A stretch of DNA of 64,000 nt, from positions 24,438-88,437 of the forward strand of contig JAHDWK010000004.1 in the NCBI GenBank assembly GCA_023382655.1, given 5' to 3'. Position 1 is the first letter of the stretch; each line of letters starts with the position of its first letter. This stretch comes from Anaerolineae bacterium (lineage in GTDB: Bacteria; Chloroflexota; Anaerolineae; Promineifilales; Promineifilaceae). The notes under the pieces are model-generated. The model did not search any database and was not told where the DNA came from. It saw only the letters and a list, made by a program, of their open reading frames with translations. The translations under genes and the position numbers were made by a program. Shown piece by piece: positions 54,327 to 63,604 of the stretch.

Positions 54327-54397
54327 GGTAATCGGTAATCAGTTATCGGTAATCGGTCGGACTGCGACTGATTACCGTTTACCGATCACCGATTACC
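54327..54397. repeat. GGTAATC hairpin
   Basis: GGTAATCGGTAATCAGTTAT and continuation face CTGATTACCGTTTACCGATC and continuation. It fills the gap between Gmd and the phosphohexomutase. Confidence 0.9.
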
Positions 54398-54400
54398 TTC

Positions 54401-55411
<1,011 letters not shown>

Positions 55412-55428
55412 TTATAGCGTAGGCGGAA

Positions 55429-55493
55429 GGTGATCGGTAATCGGTTATCGGTAATCAGTTCACCGTTTACCGATAACCGGTTACCGATAACTG
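55429..55493. repeat. GGTAATCGG hairpin
   Basis: GGTGATCGGTAATCGGTTAT faces ATAACCGGTTACCGATAACT. It lies between gmd and the methyltransferase-like gene and abuts the latter's stop. Confidence 0.9.
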
Positions 55494-56260
55494 CTCATTA
55501 GATTATAGATGATGTGCGACTTCTGACGGCGCACGGCCGTTGGTAGCCAGCGTTCCAGCCGGGCAAAATAACCCAATCCCCACATCACCAGCCCTTCAAA
55601 CGCGCCGCTTTCGGCCTGGGTGCGCTGTTCGGCGCTGCGGCTGACGCCGGTGGGGAAAGGGGGCATGTCTATGTAGCCTGACCGGGTGACAAGGTGAGCG
55701 GGTGACAGGGTGAGCAATTCTGACAGTTCCAGGGTGGACAGGCCGCTGTGGGCGGCGTGGTCGGGGTTGGCGGCGTTGGGGCAGAAGAGGGCCACGGCCG
55801 TAGTTATTTCCCCCTGTCTTTGTACATACGCCGGTCGGTCGGCTGCCGGTAAACGTTGGATGACCTCGTTGGAAATTGCCAGGTCGAACGGGCCGGAGAG
55901 TCCGGCCATTTCTGCCATGTTTTGCACGAGAATCAATTCGGGCTGCACGGCCGTCAGCCAGCCCACCTGCCGCGCCCGGTCCCAGGATGCCTGAAACTTC
56001 TCCAGCGCCGCCGGGCGATCATCGGCGATGACGGCCGTGGCTCCCAACCCCTCCGCCAGCAGCAGATAATCCAGGCTGGAACCATACTTTTCCGGAAGCC
56101 CGGTGATAAGCAGCCGTTTCACCGGGGGGATGGTGGGCAGCCACGGCCGTAACACCAGCCGCTTGGCAAAATACTCGTAAGCCGTACCCACGCCCTCCCC
56201 CTCGGCCAGCGCCAGGGCATAAAGCGATTTGATGGATGTTTTGGGTAATGTATATGTCAT
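55481..56260 (-). CDS. Methyltransferase-like protein with in-frame repeat
   Basis: About 259 residues from the ATG at 56260 (MTYTLPKTSIK). The core (RLLITGLPEKYGSSLDYLLLAEGLGATAVIADD, ELILVQNMAEMAGLSGPFDLAISNEVIQRL) looks like a class I SAM-dependent methyltransferase but motif I is unusual, so I give it modest weight. Residues encoded by 55684-55713 (TLSPAHLVT) come from a GGTGACA tandem repeat like that in mfd. It lies between two sugar-nucleotide enzymes. Confidence 0.6.
   Translation of the reverse strand: MTYTLPKTSIKSLYALALAEGEGVGTAYEYFAKRLVLRPWLPTIPPVKRLLITGLPEKYGSSLDYLLLAEGLGATAVIADDRPAALEKFQASWDRARQVGWLTAVQPELILVQNMAEMAGLSGPFDLAISNEVIQRLPAADRPAYVQRQGEITTAVALFCPNAANPDHAAHSGLSTLELSELLTLSPAHLVTRSGYIDMPPFPTGVSRSAEQRTQAESGAFEGLVMWGLGYFARLERWLPTAVRRQKSHIIYNLMSSYR
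55684..55713. repeat. GGTGACA tandem, in frame within the 55481-56260 gene
   Basis: GGGTGACAAGGTGAGCGGGT with further GGTGA words. Same family as 38041-38070 and 58644-58736. Confidence 0.8.
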
Positions 56261-56312
56261 GCGTGTGAAATAGACATCCAATTTTTTTGAAAAATCGGAT
56301 GTCTATAGATGC

Positions 56313-57296
56313 CTATTCTAACAACCCCCGCTCCCGATACCAGGCCACCGTCTTTTGTACACCAGTTTCCAGGTCGAAGTGGGGAGTGTAGCTTAATTCC
56401 TGGTGCGCTTTTTGCCAGCTAAAACAACGATCTTCGCTGAAAAATGCCACACCATCCCGACTAAGCGGCGGTGTAAATTTGAATAGGCTTCCGCCTATTT
56501 CCAGCGCCGTCGCCCCGGCCATCGCCAGCCAGCGGGGCAGGTTGCGCGTGGGTGGGGTAGCGCCCACGGCCGTCGCAATGGTATCGGCCAGCACCCGAAA
56601 TGTCACCGGTTCCGGTCCGCCGATGTGATAAACCTGACCGCGTTGCCCCTCTTTCAGGCAGCGCAGCATCCCGTCCACGGCGTCATTAATGTAGGTGGGG
56701 TGGCAGGTAGCACGACCGTGATCAATGGTAAAGAAACGGCCGTTTTGTATTGCCTGGAACAATCCCAAGACATGCCAATCCCCTGGCCCATATACAAACT
56801 CCGGCCGGGCAATGACTACCGGTAACCCTTGCCGGGCGTAAATGTGGGCCACCATTTCGGCGGCGGCTTTGCTGCGTTCGTAGGGATTGGACGGGGCGTG
56901 AGGCGCCGTTTCATCGGCCGGCGGCCCACTGATCGGCCCTAAAACGCCAGGGCTGCTGACGTACAGCACTTTGGGTGGGTTGTCCAACTTCTCAATTTCG
57001 CCCAACACGTTGCTGGTACCATTGACGTGCAGTTGGTGATAAGCCGATTCAGGCACACCGGCCCGCCCCAACATCCCGGCGGTATGGATGACCCAATCCA
57101 CCCAGTCAAACATTCCGGCCAATGATTCACGGACGCTGACATCCCCTTCCAACCAGGTGACATCCACCCCATCGAGGCGAGAACGGTCGGCCGACGGCCG
57201 TACCAGCCCAAACAGTTCCACGTCCTCAGCCGCCAATGCCCGCGCCAGCGCGCTGCCCACAAAGCCGGTGATACCGGTGATCAATACTTTGGTCAT
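56313..57296 (-). CDS. NAD-dependent sugar epimerase/dehydratase
   Basis: A 327-residue extended SDR: GITGFVGSALARAL near the N-terminus, VIHTAGMLGRAG, LYVSSPGVLGP and NPYERSKAAAEM (YxxxK). It resembles nucleotide-sugar 4-epimerases or reductases. Position near gmd suggests action on the GDP-keto-deoxysugar, but substrate is not determined by sequence. Confidence 0.88.
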   Translation of the reverse strand: MTKVLITGITGFVGSALARALAAEDVELFGLVRPSADRSRLDGVDVTWLEGDVSVRESLAGMFDWVDWVIHTAGMLGRAGVPESAYHQLHVNGTSNVLGEIEKLDNPPKVLYVSSPGVLGPISGPPADETAPHAPSNPYERSKAAAEMVAHIYARQGLPVVIARPEFVYGPGDWHVLGLFQAIQNGRFFTIDHGRATCHPTYINDAVDGMLRCLKEGQRGQVYHIGGPEPVTFRVLADTIATAVGATPPTRNLPRWLAMAGATALEIGGSLFKFTPPLSRDGVAFFSEDRCFSWQKAHQELSYTPHFDLETGVQKTVAWYRERGLLE

Positions 57297-57306
57297 AGTT
57301 TCTTTT

Positions 57307-57369
57307 GTAATCCGTAATCCGTTAACCGTTAACCGATTACCGATTACCGATTACCGATTACCGATTACG
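57307..57369. repeat. CCGATTA tandem repeat
   Basis: GTAATCC words then six CCGATTA copies. The stop codon (57351-57353) and last residues of the HTH-citrate synthase come from this array. Confidence 0.9.
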
Positions 57370-58595
57370 GCTACCGGCCCCACATATCGGGCGCGGGGCC
57401 GGATCATCTGGTCTTGGGCAATTTGTTCCAGCGCGTGGCCGAGCCAGCCAACGGTGCGGCCGAGGGCAAAGAGCGCCAGCGGCGCACCCGGTGGTAGATT
57501 GGCCGCCCAGGCCAGCGCTACCAGAGCAAAATCAATGTTGGGGTGGCGGCCAACGGCCGTGGCCATTTCGTCCATCACCTGCTGCGCCAACTGCCAGCCG
57601 GGAGCCCCCGGGTAAACGGCGGCAATTTTTGCCAGCAGCGCCCGCCCACGGGCGTCGCCTTCCGGGTAGAGTGGATGGCCGAAGCCAGGAATTGGTTCAC
57701 CGCGTCGCAATCGGGCGCTAATGGCCGTCCGGGCATTGTCCGGTGTGCCCACCTCGCGCAAAAAGGCGTCCACTCGCTCCGTCGCCCCGCCGTGCAACGT
57801 GCCTTGCAGCGCCGCCAGCCCGGCCAACACCACCGCATACGGTGTGGCCCGCGCCGAAGCCACCACCCGCGCCGCAAACGCAGAGACGTTCAATTCGTGG
57901 TCGGCGCAGTAAATGAGAGCAGATTCCAGCAGGGGCGTGAGCTTTGTGTCTTCTGGCGACCAGGCTTGCTGCAAGGCAGTGGCAATGGAGCCGGAGATGG
58001 GTTGGCCGGTCACCGCCGTAGCCAGCAGCAGCAAAATGCGTTGTCCGGTCTGGTACACGGCCGTACTCTGCCAATCATACGCCGCCAGATCATGGGCCAT
58101 GGCCAGCGGCAGCACCGTTTGCAGCCGCTCCATCAGCGCCAGTTGGTGAATGTGGGGCCAGAGCGGGGCGATGGGCGCCCACTGCGGGCTGATGTCGGCG
58201 GTGAACTGCGCCCCGGTGGTTAACTCCTGCCGCCAGATCAGGTTGGCTACGTCGGCAAAGGTATGGGCGTCCGGCAGGGTGAGGGCATCGTACCCGCGAT
58301 AGGTGAGACGGCCGTTGTCAATGAGCGTGATGGCCGATTCTAACACGGGTGCGCCCCAATGTAATGCGGTTTGCACGGCCGTCTTGACGGCCGTTTCCGC
58401 CGCCGCTTCGGGCCGGTGGCGCATCTCCTTGCGCGTTTTCAGCGCAGTTATGTCCTCGACCCGGTAACGCCGGGCACGGCTTGGTCCCTCGCCCGCTTCC
58501 GAGCGAATCAACCCCCGGCTGACGTAGGCATACAACGTCGGCAGGCTAATGCCCAATTCAGCAGCGGCTTCTCTGGCGGAAAGATAGGTGGTCAT
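57351..58595 (-). CDS. Citrate synthase with N-terminal helix-turn-helix
   Basis: A 414-residue protein. Residues 4-55 (YLSAREAAAELGISLPTLYAYVSRGLIRSE) form a MerR/excisionase-type HTH. The remainder is a short citrate-synthase domain: HGGATERVDAFLREV, IPGFGHPLYPEGDARG and HPNIDFALVAL supply the two His and the Asp of the active site. It may condense acetyl-CoA with oxaloacetate or a related acid, and the HTH could make it a metabolite-sensing DNA-binding protein. Its last residues IGNR and stop are written in the CCGATTA repeat. It overlaps no other gene. Confidence 0.9.
   Translation of the reverse strand: MTTYLSAREAAAELGISLPTLYAYVSRGLIRSEAGEGPSRARRYRVEDITALKTRKEMRHRPEAAAETAVKTAVQTALHWGAPVLESAITLIDNGRLTYRGYDALTLPDAHTFADVANLIWRQELTTGAQFTADISPQWAPIAPLWPHIHQLALMERLQTVLPLAMAHDLAAYDWQSTAVYQTGQRILLLLATAVTGQPISGSIATALQQAWSPEDTKLTPLLESALIYCADHELNVSAFAARVVASARATPYAVVLAGLAALQGTLHGGATERVDAFLREVGTPDNARTAISARLRRGEPIPGFGHPLYPEGDARGRALLAKIAAVYPGAPGWQLAQQVMDEMATAVGRHPNIDFALVALAWAANLPPGAPLALFALGRTVGWLGHALEQIAQDQMIRPRARYVGPVAVIGNR
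58375..58394. repeat. Two ACGGCCGT octamers 12 bp apart
   Basis: ACGGCCGTCTTGACGGCCGT is the densest octamer pair in the window. It lies in the HTH-citrate synthase linker and encodes repeated T-A-V (ETAVKTAV). Confidence 0.9.
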
Positions 58596-58611
58596 TGGTC
58601 AATGGTCATTT

Positions 58612-58736
58612 GTAATTGGGTAATTGGGTAATTGGGTAATTGATCACCGTGTCACCATGTCACCGTGTCACCATGTCACCATGTCACCGTGTCACCGTGT
58701 CACCGTGTCACCCCTTCACCTGCTCACCTACTCACC
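58612..58736. repeat. GGTAATTG and GTGTCACC tandem arrays
   Basis: Four AATTGGGT words then about nine GTCACC(G/A)T words, ending CACCTACTCACC. The stop codon (58724-58726) of the MutS-like gene is inside the array. Units are 10-13 bases without spacers, so this is not a CRISPR array. Confidence 0.9.
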
Positions 58737-60565
58737 TCATCACCCACCGGTAATCCGGCCAACTGCATAATCTTCAAAGCATTGGTGGTGGGGCAGGGGC
58801 CGGGGTGGAGGGTGTAGTCGAAGACCATACGGCCGTCGGTTACATCGTCCCGAAAGTGATAGTTGTGGATACGGCCGTTTTCTTCGGCCAGATGCACCAG
58901 TTCCAGGTCATGGGTGGCAATGAGACCCAGGCCACTGCTTTCGGCCAGGGCGCGGATGTAGGCGCGGCTGCCAATTAACCGCTCCCGGTTGTTGGTGCCC
59001 CGGAAAATTTCGTCAATAAGGAAAAATAACGGCCGTGCCTCGTCCACGGGCAGCGCCGCCAATAATTGTTGCAGCCGCCGTACTTCGGCGTAAAAGAAGG
59101 AGAAGCCGTCGGTGATGGAATCGGCCACGCGGATGGAGGCAAAGAGGCGGAAGAGCGATGTCTGCATGTCGGCTGCCAACACCGGCCCACCGGCATAGGC
59201 CAGCGCCAGATTGACGCCGATGGTGCGCAAAAAGGTGCTTTTCCCGGCCATGTTGGAGCCGGTGATGATGTAGACAGTGCCGGGCTGGCTGATGGCAAAA
59301 TCGTTGGTGACTCGTGTCTCAGACTGTACCAGGGGATGTCCCATCTGCCGGGTGGTGAGGCTGCTGCCGGTCTGGGCGATGGTGGGAAAGGTGGTGTGGC
59401 CTGGGTTGAGCCAGGCGAATGTGGCTAAACCGTTGAGCGCTTCTAATTCGTACCACACGTCTAACCAGAGTGGCAGCCGTTCGGCTAAATCCTGACGGCA
59501 GCGGGTGATCTGGTAAACGAAGAAGAGATTCCAGGGCACAAACACGTTGAGGATGAAACCCAACACCGGATTTTGCGCCGCGCCTACCCCGGCGGAAAGG
59601 CGGCGAACGCGCCGGATGTATTGCGACGGCCGTGTCGTCTGGTCTTGAAATGGGGCGCACAGAGTTTGCAGATGGGGGACGCGAGCGTAACGGTTGTTCT
59701 CCAAAAAGCCAAATATCACCTGGCTCGTTTCCAGTGCATCTTGCAAAGTCAGCGTGTCGCGCAGCAGCGATCCGCTTTGGCGGAAGCCCCATAGCAGATA
59801 GAGGCCCAGATAAAGAGGCCAGGTGATGAGCGAAAAGTCAGGCAAATCGGTGGCCGAGGCCAGCAGCGCCAGCAGGATATTCAACGCAGCCAGCCCGGCC
59901 AACACCAGGAGCGGGCGGCGATAGTGGGACGCGGGGGTGGTTTCGGCCAGCCAGGCGGTGAGCGCCTGCCCGGAAAAACGGCCGCTGCGGTTGACCAACA
60001 TCGCTTGCAGCGCCAGCCGGTCACGGAAGCGAAACTGCGGCGTCGGTTCGGCCACCAATGCCTGCCGTTGGGCAATTGTGGCCGGGTCGGGGTTGGTTTC
60101 CAGCAGCCAGTCACGCAGCCGGGCGCTGCCTTCGTGGGTCACGGCCGTGTCCAATAAATGATGCAGCGACCGCGCCCCTACCAGGTCTAAATCAATGGCA
60201 AAAGGGTGTTCCAGACGTTCCGGAGCAGGTAGAGGCGGCGGCAGATTTTCCCAGTCCAGCGACAGGCGGGCCAGGTGGGTCTGTTTGATGGCGTGGTAGA
60301 GCGAGAGACGGGTCACGGCCGTGTCTACCTGCCGATGCCAGATAACCAGCGCTATAAAAGGGATAAAGGCGACGGCCGTTACCGGCAGCCACACCATCGC
60401 CCCCCACTCAAAAAAGGTGATCCCACTGACCACGGCCGCCAGCACAAATGCTGCCAATCGGAAATGAATAATCTGGCTGGCGCGTTCCTGTTTTGTTTTG
60501 TGTACGGCCGCCAAGCGCCGCACCTGATTTTCTAACGCTTTTTTCCTCTTTGCTGTCTTTGCCAC
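58724..60565 (-). CDS. Membrane-anchored MutS-family ATPase
   Basis: A 613-residue protein that starts at GTG with AAAGGTG upstream. The MutS ATPase domain is at the C-terminus: Walker A TGSNMAGKSTFL (near 433), GSRAYIRALAESSG, LIDEIFRGTNNRER (Walker B) and ATHDLELVHL. The N-terminal half lacks the mismatch-binding domain and instead has several hydrophobic helices (about 33-70, 220-262, 330-345). Such membrane-tethered MutS relatives are known but their role is unknown. It lies between two citrate synthases. Confidence 0.88.
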   Translation of the reverse strand: MAKTAKRKKALENQVRRLAAVHKTKQERASQIIHFRLAAFVLAAVVSGITFFEWGAMVWLPVTAVAFIPFIALVIWHRQVDTAVTRLSLYHAIKQTHLARLSLDWENLPPPLPAPERLEHPFAIDLDLVGARSLHHLLDTAVTHEGSARLRDWLLETNPDPATIAQRQALVAEPTPQFRFRDRLALQAMLVNRSGRFSGQALTAWLAETTPASHYRRPLLVLAGLAALNILLALLASATDLPDFSLITWPLYLGLYLLWGFRQSGSLLRDTLTLQDALETSQVIFGFLENNRYARVPHLQTLCAPFQDQTTRPSQYIRRVRRLSAGVGAAQNPVLGFILNVFVPWNLFFVYQITRCRQDLAERLPLWLDVWYELEALNGLATFAWLNPGHTTFPTIAQTGSSLTTRQMGHPLVQSETRVTNDFAISQPGTVYIITGSNMAGKSTFLRTIGVNLALAYAGGPVLAADMQTSLFRLFASIRVADSITDGFSFFYAEVRRLQQLLAALPVDEARPLFFLIDEIFRGTNNRERLIGSRAYIRALAESSGLGLIATHDLELVHLAEENGRIHNYHFRDDVTDGRMVFDYTLHPGPCPTTNALKIMQLAGLPVGDEVSR

Positions 60566-60714
60566 TTTGCACCTTTGCGTTGAGATAATTACCCTGATTG
60601 TAGCCCATGATGTATTGATTGTAAAATCAACATTGACAACACAAAATCAACCTAATATCCTAGTTGTAGCTCGATTTAGAAAATCGCCTTACATTGACGA
60701 GGAGCAATTTGAAT

Positions 60715-61911
60715 ATGAAAAACGGCACAAATTTTGTCCCTGGACTGGAAGGGGTGGTGGCGGCGGAAACGCGGTTGAGCCATGTGGATGGCCTGGCGGG
60801 TGAATTGATTATCAGCGGTTTTCCGCTGGTGGAACTGGCGGCAAATGCCACGTTTGAGGAGACGGTGTACTTGTTGTGGCACGGCCGTTTGCCCATCGCC
60901 GCCGAACTCACCACTTTCCAGCACAAATTGGCGGCCTACCGCCCTGTCCCCCCGGCCACACTGGCTCTCTTGAAATCCGTTGCCGCCGAAAGTGCGCCAA
61001 CGATGGATGCCTTGCGTATCGGCGCAGGCACGCTCAGCCTGGGCATATCGGAAGAGAGAGATTGGGAGATTGGGAGGTTAGGAGATTCTGGCAATCTCCC
61101 AATCTCTCAATCTCTAAATAACCCGCTTGCCTTTGCTATTGTTGCCCGCTTCCCGACCATCGTGGCGGCCTATTGGCGTTTCCTGCAAGGGCAGGAACCG
61201 ATTGTGCCGCGCACCGATCTGAGCCATGCCGCCAATTACCTTTATATGCTGACCGGCGAGGAGCCGAGCGCGGCGCGGGTGCGTGGCCTGGAAACGTACC
61301 TGAATACGGTAGTGGATCATGGGCTGAACGCTTCCACCTTTGCCGCCAGGGTGATTATTGCCACCAATTCGGACCTGGTCTCGGCCGTGACCGGGGCGGT
61401 GGGGGCGCTCAAAGGGCCGCTGCATGGCGGCGCGCCTGGTCCGGCGCTGGATACGGTGTTTGAAATTGGCGTGCCGGAGCGGGCAGAGCCGGTGCTGCGC
61501 GCCAAACTGGAAGCGGGCGAGCGGCTGATGGGTTTCGGCCATCGCATTTATAAGGTGCGCGATCCCCGCGCCGAGGTGCTGGCGGCGGCAGCGGAGCAGA
61601 TGTTTGCCGCCGATGGGGACATGGCGTTGTATGAATTGGCGAAAGAGGTAGAGGCCACGGCCGTCACTCTCCTGGCCGAGCACAAACCGGGTCGTAACCT
61701 GCAAACCAACGTGGAATTTTATACGGCTCTGCTGCTGCACGGGTTGGGGCTGGCGACCGACCTCTTTACACCCACCTTTGCCATCAGCCGCGCCGCCGGT
61801 TGGATTGCCCATTGTTTAGAGCAGCAGCGGTACGGCCGTCTCATTCGCCCCCAATCCACGTACATTGGCGAAACGGGGCTGGTCTGGCAGCCGGTGGGGG
61901 TGAGGGGGTGA
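60715..61911 (+). CDS. Second citrate synthase, carrying an in-frame hairpin repeat
   Basis: About 398 residues from the ATG at 60715 (GAGGAG upstream; an earlier start at 60694 is possible). It lacks the HTH. Motifs: HGGAPGPALDTVFEIG, GFGHRIYKV and TNVEFYTALLLHG, in which the catalytic Asp position is Glu. The sequence ISEERDWEIGRLG...SQSLNNP (encoded by 61056-61116) is an inserted GAGATTGGGAG hairpin, absent from ordinary family members between LSLG and the FAIVARFPTIVAAYWR helix. The enzyme is otherwise intact. Confidence 0.9.
   Translation: MKNGTNFVPGLEGVVAAETRLSHVDGLAGELIISGFPLVELAANATFEETVYLLWHGRLPIAAELTTFQHKLAAYRPVPPATLALLKSVAAESAPTMDALRIGAGTLSLGISEERDWEIGRLGDSGNLPISQSLNNPLAFAIVARFPTIVAAYWRFLQGQEPIVPRTDLSHAANYLYMLTGEEPSAARVRGLETYLNTVVDHGLNASTFAARVIIATNSDLVSAVTGAVGALKGPLHGGAPGPALDTVFEIGVPERAEPVLRAKLEAGERLMGFGHRIYKVRDPRAEVLAAAAEQMFAADGDMALYELAKEVEATAVTLLAEHKPGRNLQTNVEFYTALLLHGLGLATDLFTPTFAISRAAGWIAHCLEQQRYGRLIRPQSTYIGETGLVWQPVGVRG
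61056..61116. repeat. GAGATTGGGAGATT hairpin in frame within citrate synthase
   Basis: GAGAGATTGGGAGATT and its exact complement AATCTCCCAATCTCTC (16-bp arms) with a tandem middle. The same words occur at 45296-45342, 48315-48335 and after the DUF302 gene at 28137. Confidence 0.92.
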
Positions 61912-62170
61912 CGGGCTACGGCCGTGCCACCCCATTCTCTTCTCGCACCCTGCCTAAATCCTGCCCATTTCGCTGCTGCTGAAGTACGCCAGCAAACAAA
62001 GCGAAGCATAGAAAGGCTAAAACGGGCTGGCGACCGGCAAGCGAATGTGGCGCGGTGGTGACAGCATCCCTATCGGGCTGAGAGGCGGCCACACCGACCC
62101 AGGAAGACCGCACCGGAGCAGGGAGCACGTCAGGATGAGACCAGTTTTTCTCTGCCTTCTTTACCATACA
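61912..62170. other. Intergenic region with left 70-bp repeat
   Basis: It holds one octamer (61918-61925) and the left copy of the inverted repeat (62054-62122). I find no gene or RNA I can support. Confidence 0.5.
62054..62122 (+). repeat. 70-bp inverted repeat, left copy
   Basis: Begins GGTGGTGACAGCATCCCTAT and ends ACCGGAGCAGG. It matches the reverse complement of 63632-63701 with one mismatch in the first 37 bases and one in the last 17; the middle differs. It contains small internal hairpins. Confidence 0.88.
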
Positions 62171-63604
62171 CTATGGAAACTCAACAGGCGTCCAGCCAAA
62201 GATATTGATACCGAACCCCGGACTGGTTTCATATAAGATTAGTGTCGTCCAACTGGGGATGTCCAGAACTCGTAATGAGTGTTTTAAATTTTCACCATCT
62301 TCTATTAACACACGATAGAGGAACTGATCATTCGGTAACCAATGGCCGTCTAAAAAAGTAATCCCAGGCCCGCATATTTCACCTACGATTGAGTCCACCC
62401 GGTCTACTACGAAAGCAGGTCCTTTCCATGCCCCTTCCCATACACCGTAGATAAGATACCGGCCGCTTGGTGAGTGGGTAAGATAACGTGGAATGTTTTC
62501 ATCCATAGCAGGATAGGGTTGAGGCGGGAGTTCTTCTTCCTGTCCCTCTCGCGTTAAGCTAACGATTTTTCTATATGAACCCTCTGCATCTGAGACATTG
62601 GTGACAAAAAGAACCTGCTTACCATCAGCCGTCCATTCCGCCTCCACAGGTGAAGCCGGTAAACCGGTAGAAGACTGTTGCCATACAATTTCACCGGTTT
62701 GCCGGTTAAGCAGCCGGATTTCGACATCCGTTTCTGTATCTGCGGTGTAAAGGACAAGTTGACCTGTAGGGTCAACAGCAGCATATCCTGAAGATAAGCC
62801 TCTATAAATATCAAACGGGTCAAAAGCATAACCGGGTAAGCTCAGTTCTTCAGTAAAGATTTCACTTTGGCCACTTATGGCATCCAGGGTGACATATACC
62901 CTTTTTTCACCCATGCCTGCTGTTCGTTCAACAGCTGTTAAGTACTGAAAACGCGAATCCGACAGCCAGGTAGATTCATAAACCGTGTCCAAATCGGCCG
63001 GGATGTCTATGGTCATTTCCTGGCCGCTGGCCAAATCAAAAAATATGGCCTGAATCTTTGATTCATTTAGTTCATCTCGATCAAATTGTAAAAATGTTGT
63101 TCCATTTGGGGCAATGTATAGCCAGACGGACTGCTCTGGTGGAAGTTCAAGAACGGACTGCAAGACTAAACTCGAGCTTGATATTGCCAAGACGGGATGA
63201 CCTTCTGGTTGATAAGGGTTTGGGAAAGCATAATTCGGATGAATTATTTTCCCCGTACCAAACAAAACACTTCCTGTTGACCACAGAGGCGGTTGGTTTG
63301 ACTCGACCAGAGCCGGACATCCCTGTTGCAGATATTCTTTGATAGGAGGTGGGTTTGTCGGTGACACCACCGGCGATGGAGACAGATAATCAGTCGTCAC
63401 TGAAGGGGATGGAATAATTTCTGTTGTCTCTGTTGGCAATGGCATTGGTTCTCCTGTGGAAGAGAACGTTCCGGCGATGGTAGCAGCAAGTGAGGGACGC
63501 GGTGATGGCCTTGAGTCAGATGTTGTAGTTTGTGGGGCGCAAGCCGAAAGACCTATTATGGAGCAAAACAGAAGGTGTTGTAAGAAAGGGATATAGCGAT
63601 ACAT
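62171..63604 (-). CDS. Secreted lipoprotein with beta-propeller-like domain
   Basis: A 477-residue protein. Signal peptide and lipobox LSACAP (Cys22), then a Ser/Pro/Thr-rich linker to about residue 95. The rest (VLAISSSSLVLQSVL; FDLASGQEMTIDIP; VDPTGQLVLYTADTETDVEIRLLNRQTGEIVWQ; EAEWTADGKQVLFVTNV) reads as WD40/TolB-type blades. The gene is A/T-richer than its surroundings, contains no ACGGCCGT octamer and is bracketed by an inverted 70-bp repeat, so it looks acquired. Confidence 0.8.
   Translation of the reverse strand: MYRYIPFLQHLLFCSIIGLSACAPQTTTSDSRPSPRPSLAATIAGTFSSTGEPMPLPTETTEIIPSPSVTTDYLSPSPVVSPTNPPPIKEYLQQGCPALVESNQPPLWSTGSVLFGTGKIIHPNYAFPNPYQPEGHPVLAISSSSLVLQSVLELPPEQSVWLYIAPNGTTFLQFDRDELNESKIQAIFFDLASGQEMTIDIPADLDTVYESTWLSDSRFQYLTAVERTAGMGEKRVYVTLDAISGQSEIFTEELSLPGYAFDPFDIYRGLSSGYAAVDPTGQLVLYTADTETDVEIRLLNRQTGEIVWQQSSTGLPASPVEAEWTADGKQVLFVTNVSDAEGSYRKIVSLTREGQEEELPPQPYPAMDENIPRYLTHSPSGRYLIYGVWEGAWKGPAFVVDRVDSIVGEICGPGITFLDGHWLPNDQFLYRVLIEDGENLKHSLRVLDIPSWTTLILYETSPGFGINIFGWTPVEFP

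Noticed and set aside
53165..54331. Open frame of 388 codons on the plus strand across the phosphohexomutase
   Set aside because: Antisense shadow of a gene with clear active-site motifs.
58644..58736. Tandem GTGTCACC array as a CRISPR array
   Set aside because: Units are 10-13 bases with no spacers, and no cas gene is present.
62054..62122. TPP riboswitch because of a CTGAGA-like word
   Set aside because: The rest of the TPP consensus (ACCTGATCTGG-type arm) is missing and an inverted copy lies 1.5 kb away, which fits a repeat better.
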